From Epiperipatus broadwayi (lineage: Eukaryota; Onychophora; Udeonychophora; Euonychophora; Peripatidae): a DNA stretch of 64,000 nt. Position 1 is the stretch's first letter; each line of letters opens with the position of its first letter. Below the pieces are notes generated by a model. That model ran no database searches, was not told the origin of the DNA, and was given only the letters and a program-made list of their open reading frames with translations. A program made the translations under genes and the position numbers. The stretch is taken from NCBI GenBank assembly GCA_028023455.1, contig JAQFVV010000014.1, positions 3,103,336 to 3,167,335 of the forward strand, given 5' to 3'. Shown here one piece after another: positions 59,176 to 64,000 of this stretch.

Positions 59176-60309
59176 GTAGAAGGCTTAGAAACACACCAAA
59201 TGTTATAAGGGTAGAAAAAATGAGGAAGTTTATCATTGCTGCAAATCAATAAAGGGTGAATATTACTATTCTGATAAAAGGTCAAAACATATGTACACGT
59301 ATGATATCTTTCCTCCTACACCAATATATCAACATTCATCTACCTAATTCAACTTAATTTAAAAACTATTTTTAGCTAAGATATATACTTATTGCCAAAT
59401 AATTAGATGATTAGTTTACTGTTGATGTTTATAGGTCAACTCCCTAAAAAAGAGCTATAATATTTCTTAGAAATTAGCTAGAATAAATTTCCAGTTCAAT
59501 TCAGATTTTTTTAATATTCTGCTTTATAAATACATATAATGCAAATATTAATTATTAAAAGGTAACTCAAAATTTAAAAAGCAACATTTAACAGTTAACA
59601 TTTAGAGAAACAAATATGAAAAATTCACTTGAATTAAAAGCAATAAAACTAAAAGATAATTTACAACTTATAATATAAATAAATTGGTTCAATAGTAGAG
59701 GAGCAAATTCTAGAGTGTAGGATCTATGGATTATGCCCAGCTCTGTCATCTCCTTCACCCAAACTTCTTATGAAATTCTGAACATTAAAGACATCTGATT
59801 ATTTTTATTTTTAATTGTATCAAATGAAAATAAAAGCCTCTTAGTTAGAAAATGATCATCTCTAAATGATCAAAACAAATCATGTAAAATGTGAAAAAAA
59901 AAAAAGGTAAAGAAATTATATTTAAAAAGTTATTTTATAAAAACATATGTATTAATCTGTAATTCATGTTCTGTTTATATAATAATATCTTGCACAATAT
60001 TGTTCCATTAGAATAAAAAAAAAAATGAAATGAAAATGCTTATAGTGATAATATAAACTCTAATGATTATATAAATAAAAAATAGTTAAAATACCAAAAG
60101 TTAGACTGATAATCATTTACTCTAAAAGAATCTCAATGCAGAACCCCAAATTATAATATCTTTCAAAATGCAGTGGCACTAAAAAAATTAGCAATAAACT
60201 AAAAATTATATTACACCTTTATTTGATCTTAAAGTAATATGACAATCTATATGACAATCTTATGTTGTTGCTTTAAATAAATTTTTACAAAATTTAATAA
60301 TTTCAGCTT
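59176..60309. other. AT-rich interval, nothing certain
   Basis: A weak A-box-like TGGTTCAATAGTAGAGGAGC at about 59685 lacks a proper B box and is not called a SINE. Confidence 0.45.
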
Positions 60310-62250
60310 TCTAAATAAAATACCTCCTTTCATGGTTCCAATTGTGAAGAACATGGTGAACCTTCTTGTTGATGATGCCAAGAAATCCCCTTCTGAAAAA
60401 ACCTGTAAGGCCCAAGTGATTTGGGGAATTTAAGACCTGTCTCCATGATTCCATTGATAATAAAGATGATTGAGAGTATCATCAAGGATGATATCCAGTA
60501 AAACATTGTCCAGCAATTGTCCTCTTATCAGTTTGCCAAGAAGGGGAGCTAAACTGCTGATGCCATCAGCTGGTTCTGCCTCATAGTTGAACAAGTATGT
60601 AAGAGAAGGATGAACTGGCCAGACATAGTACAACTTGACTTTGCCAGTGCTTTCAATTGTGTCAGGATAGAAGTGCTACTCAGTATTCTGGAGGGACTCA
60701 AAGTCCTAAGGCCCACTTCCAAATCATGGAGAACTGCAAAATTGGGAGATTTTTCTGTCTTTGGATGGTCGAGTTGCTTCAGGTTTTCAGACCTGTGTTT
60801 CCATCCCCCAGGGCTCAGCACTGAGTGTTCTTCTTTTCATGGATTACATCAATCCTCTCCTGTTGAGCATCAAGGCTGCTCTACCTGGGATTGCTATTCC
60901 AGTGCTGGGAAAAAGCATTCACCACATTTCCTACATGGATGATGTGGTGGTGTTTCTCTCTTCAAGAAGGAAATCTATGAGCTAGAAAAGATATTGGACC
61001 AGATCACCTGCAATTATAGTCTAAAGGTTAATGAGGAGAAATTGGCCTTATGGTCGATCAGAACTGGGAAACAAATCCTGGAGAGATTTAAAGCTCCCCT
61101 GCAGAAATTTCTCAGCTTTCAACTGGCTTCCCCCATAGTTATGAGAAAAGAGCTGGAGGAGGCCTTATTTGTAAAGGTCAAGAAAACAGTGAAGTCATTA
61201 TGGATGGTCCCCATTTCAATGTTGGGGAAAGTCATGCTATTAAATGCTGTGGTGCTGCAAAAGATTACTTACTTTCTGGCAAGCTTTTCCCCAACAAGGG
61301 CATTCATCAAAAGGATTGAGACCCAATGTAGAAAGCTGTGCTGGGAGAGGGGGGACACCAGTAATCAGCATGAGGATTCTTCAAAAACCAAAGAAGTTGA
61401 ATGGTTTGGGCCTACACTCCAATCAAAATTTTGTCCTGCAACAGACCTATAACATCTTGGTAAGGTTGTTTAGGGAAAATAAGAAAGCTGACTTTCCCTT
61501 ACCAAGTATTAATGTAGAGCCCATGGATTGGCCACTTTCAGTTACAGGAGGTATAGGCTGAAGCAACAGGTCATGGTAGTGATCAATAACATCAAGACTT
61601 TCAGTGCATTGTTTGCTGGAAAGTTATTCTATTGGGACCTGTATGGGCTCACACACCAAGATAAGGTGGAAGAAGAAACAAAACCCTTACTTGGTATATC
61701 AATATTTATAGGGCTGACCAAGAGGCTAAAATTAGATCCTAATTTGGGAGACTTTCAGCTCAAGATCAGCCTCATAGTCCTTTACACTAGATCCATTCCT
61801 TAATTACAGGAGGGGATTAAAATAAACACTATCTGCCTCCTCTGTAACAAAGCTGAAGAAGATTTTGATATGGCAGATTGTGAATGATGAAATGCTATAT
61901 GGAAGTGGTTTCAATTGCAGACTTCTGATAAGAACATGATGGCTATTGACATTCCCAAAGCAATCAAGAAAGGTGAATTCAGGCTGATCAAACTTGCAAT
62001 GCAAGTAAACTTTGCTATATGGTCAGCCTGAAACATAAAAGTCTTTCAATAGGGAACAGGGATTGAAGAGACATTTATCAAGAAAATTAAAGAACTTAGG
62101 AAAAAGAACAAAAAAAGACATGCCAGAAATATCTGGTCCAGTGTCAAACTCAACAGGACAATATTAACTCAATAAATTACTTTAAAGAACTTATTGAACT
62201 TCTCCCAACTAAGGACTTTGATTAGGTTTATCTGTATATCTGCAAGATAA
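60310..62250 (+). pseudogene. L1/Tx1-like non-LTR reverse transcriptase, decayed
   Basis: The coding frame shifts at least four times along the plus strand. Motifs in order: NLRPVSMIPLI (60432), QLDFASAFNCV (about 60628), IPQGSALSVLLFMDYINPLL (about 60805), the catalytic-type box ISYMDDVVVFLS (about 60926), YSLKVNEEKLALW, then ISMLGKVMLLNAVVLQKITY, ILQKPKKLNGLGL and a CLLCNKAEEDF zinc-binding-type end near 61832. The post-RT motifs resemble the L1/Tx1 group rather than RTE. The box has YMDD where the group usually has YADD or FADD. The endonuclease is absent upstream. Clade is tentative; RT identity is firm. Confidence 0.75.
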
Positions 62251-64000
62251 TAAAACTAAACAATTGAATTACCGGTCATCACTATTCCCATGATGTCCCA
62301 CAGTGTAATTGAAGAATCAGGCATATCTGTATCGATGATGAAACATTGGATTGTGTGGATTATTTTCCTTTTAATTAAACTCATTCATCTCAAATTATCA
62401 AAACGATTCAAGTAACATGTCTCCAATTAGGGCCTTGAGAAACATTTGCATATTAAGTTAGTATATTCTCAACCACTGAATGAAAGAGGGTGCCTATTAG
62501 GTACTCCAGGACTACTGAGTGACAGAATGCAGTCACAGCAGACATGGAGGGATGAAAAACAACTTCATTTTTTGTATTGTAAAGATTACATTATATATGC
62601 AGAATTTTGGTTAAAGATTAGTAACCTAGGTACATTCATACTGAAATGATTTGTGACCGAGATGTGCAGGAATCAGATTGAAGTCCCTGTGGGGCCGGAC
62701 ATATAATATAATTTATATAACTTCACTTGGCCCATATTTTTTGATCCTTGAGTATTCAAATTATAACTTAATCAGGAAAATCCATTTGAAAATCTTGTAA
62801 TGTGGCAGTGACTACATGGGGATCTCTGGGTAAATGGAATGAGACTATACAGGTTTCCTTTCACAGTGGGGATTCCCCATGCAGACAGATGAAGCCATTA
62901 TAGTTGGTAATTGTTAACTTGCAATGCAAGTCATCTAACCTCTTGACCATTGGTGATGAGGCATAAATAAATGTCTTTTGAAACAAAAAGGACTTTTTAG
63001 ACAAATTAATGACTTCAAATCATAAATCTTTATTAAAAGAGATCCCAATAAAAACAATCCAAGTCTGCTCAAAGAGGTATAATATTATATTTGAGCAATC
63101 TTGAGCAGAATGAAAAGAAGAATTAAAAAACGATTGTAAATATTTATTTTTCTGAGCATTTGTTTTGTTTAAAAATTCTTCTGATATTAATAATAATTAG
63201 AATGGTGAGTTGGAATACTGGAAAGGTAGTAAACTATATAATTGTTTTTGTTTACTTCTCGTGTGAAAAATTTGCCTTGGAAGGAGAACCACTGACGATT
63301 TAAATGTGTATTAGTATACTTAATTTAATATATATATATTAGAATAAAATTGTACACACATGTTAAAGCATTTAATTGTAATACTTTTATAGTCTAAATG
63401 CATTTTTGATATCACAATATTATTATATTTAATAATAATGAAAGACATCTCTAATTATATACAATTCAGCACTATTTTTATAGATTTCAATTTCTGTTAT
63501 CAAAACACTGAAGGTTGTGGAATATTTATAGTTTTTACTAATAAATTTACAATGTTTTCAATTCTTTGTATATAGCCTTTAATTAATTATGTACATCTTT
63601 CTTTAAAATTTAACAGAATGTTTTAAGGATGTGTTTAAGTAAAACTCTAAAGATAATCTATATACAAAGAGTTCAAGCATTGAAAACTTAAAAAAAAAAT
63701 CAGTATTTTTGATATCAGAAACCGAAAAGTGTATATACAGAAATAATATTACATTATCATCATACCACTGAAATAGAAGAAAACTATTAATTGTCAGAAA
63801 TTGTGTGAGAAATAGAAATTGATTTGACAAATTATTGTCATCCCCATCTTATATATATACTCATATTTATCAAATTCTGGTTTACTTTTTAAACAAAAAC
63901 TTTTAAAATCTTTCCATTTGGTGCTTTTACAATAAATTCAGTTAATTTAATAGTTTTATTAAACTATTTGAACTATACTTTTCTGTAGTGAAATCTCTTA
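62251..64000. other. AT-rich interval with a GC-richer start
   Basis: 62280-62960 is less AT-rich than what follows and could be the 3' untranslated part of the L1-like element or another repeat; nothing identifies it. From 63000 on nothing is seen. Confidence 0.4.

Noticed and set aside
59685-59755. tRNA-like A-box phrase
   Set aside because: No B box at proper spacing and no tail; could not be supported as a SINE.

Overview
The window is AT-rich, CpG-poor eukaryotic DNA with long homopolymers, (TA)n microsatellites and many transposable elements. I found no host protein-coding gene, exon series, rRNA or functional tRNA gene. The mix of elements (RTE-type non-LTR elements, a Penelope-like GIY-YIG fragment, gag-bearing LTR elements primed by a tRNA-Lys sequence like the insect tRNA-Lys(CTT), piggyBac- and Merlin-like DNA elements, class II tRNA-derived SINEs) suggests an invertebrate, most likely an arthropod. 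The sequence alone does not settle the species.

Layout. 1-4.69 kb: no recognisable feature. 4.69-6.91 kb: a 5'-truncated RTE retrotransposon on the minus strand; three more decayed pieces of the same family lie at 12.2, 20.4 and 58.6 kb on the plus strand. 8.7-9.65 kb: a roughly 470-bp direct tandem duplication followed by a (TA)n tract. 10.0-11.0 kb: possible LTR and gag remnants. 14.6-15.6 kb: a DNA element with inverted ends, interrupted by a SINE. 16.4-17.9 kb: a Merlin-like DNA transposon with 8-bp target duplications. 22.5-23.3 kb: the 3' part of a Penelope-like element on the minus strand.

23.3-46.5 kb is the most striking part. Three complete LTR elements lie end to end, separated only by 6-12 bases of ATATAT, as if all had entered the same (TA)n microsatellite. 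LTR-C (23312-27824) has no ORF and carries about 0.4-kb sequences in direct and inverted orientation plus a stray piece of LTR. LTR-A (27831-34998, minus strand) carries only a gag gene, broken by one in-frame TAG. LTR-B (35011-46474, plus strand) has 2.57-kb LTRs, a 4.9-kb ORF-free leader and an intact gag-only ORF. The two Gag proteins are related. No protease, reverse transcriptase or integrase is visible in any of the three, so all appear non-autonomous and must depend on pol from elsewhere.

46.5-64 kb: mostly unannotatable AT-rich DNA with a minus-strand SINE (49.8 kb), a palindromic SINE-bearing insertion with 13-bp target duplications (50.3-50.8 kb), a TTAA-flanked piggyBac-like element (51.66-52.78 kb), an RTE remnant holding a second foldback insertion with a 13-bp target duplication (58.6-59.2 kb), and a decayed L1/Tx1-like RT (60.3-62.25 kb). 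Several repeats look over-rich in small indels or homopolymers (LTR-C left half, RTE copy at 20.4 kb), so consensus errors in the assembly should be considered.
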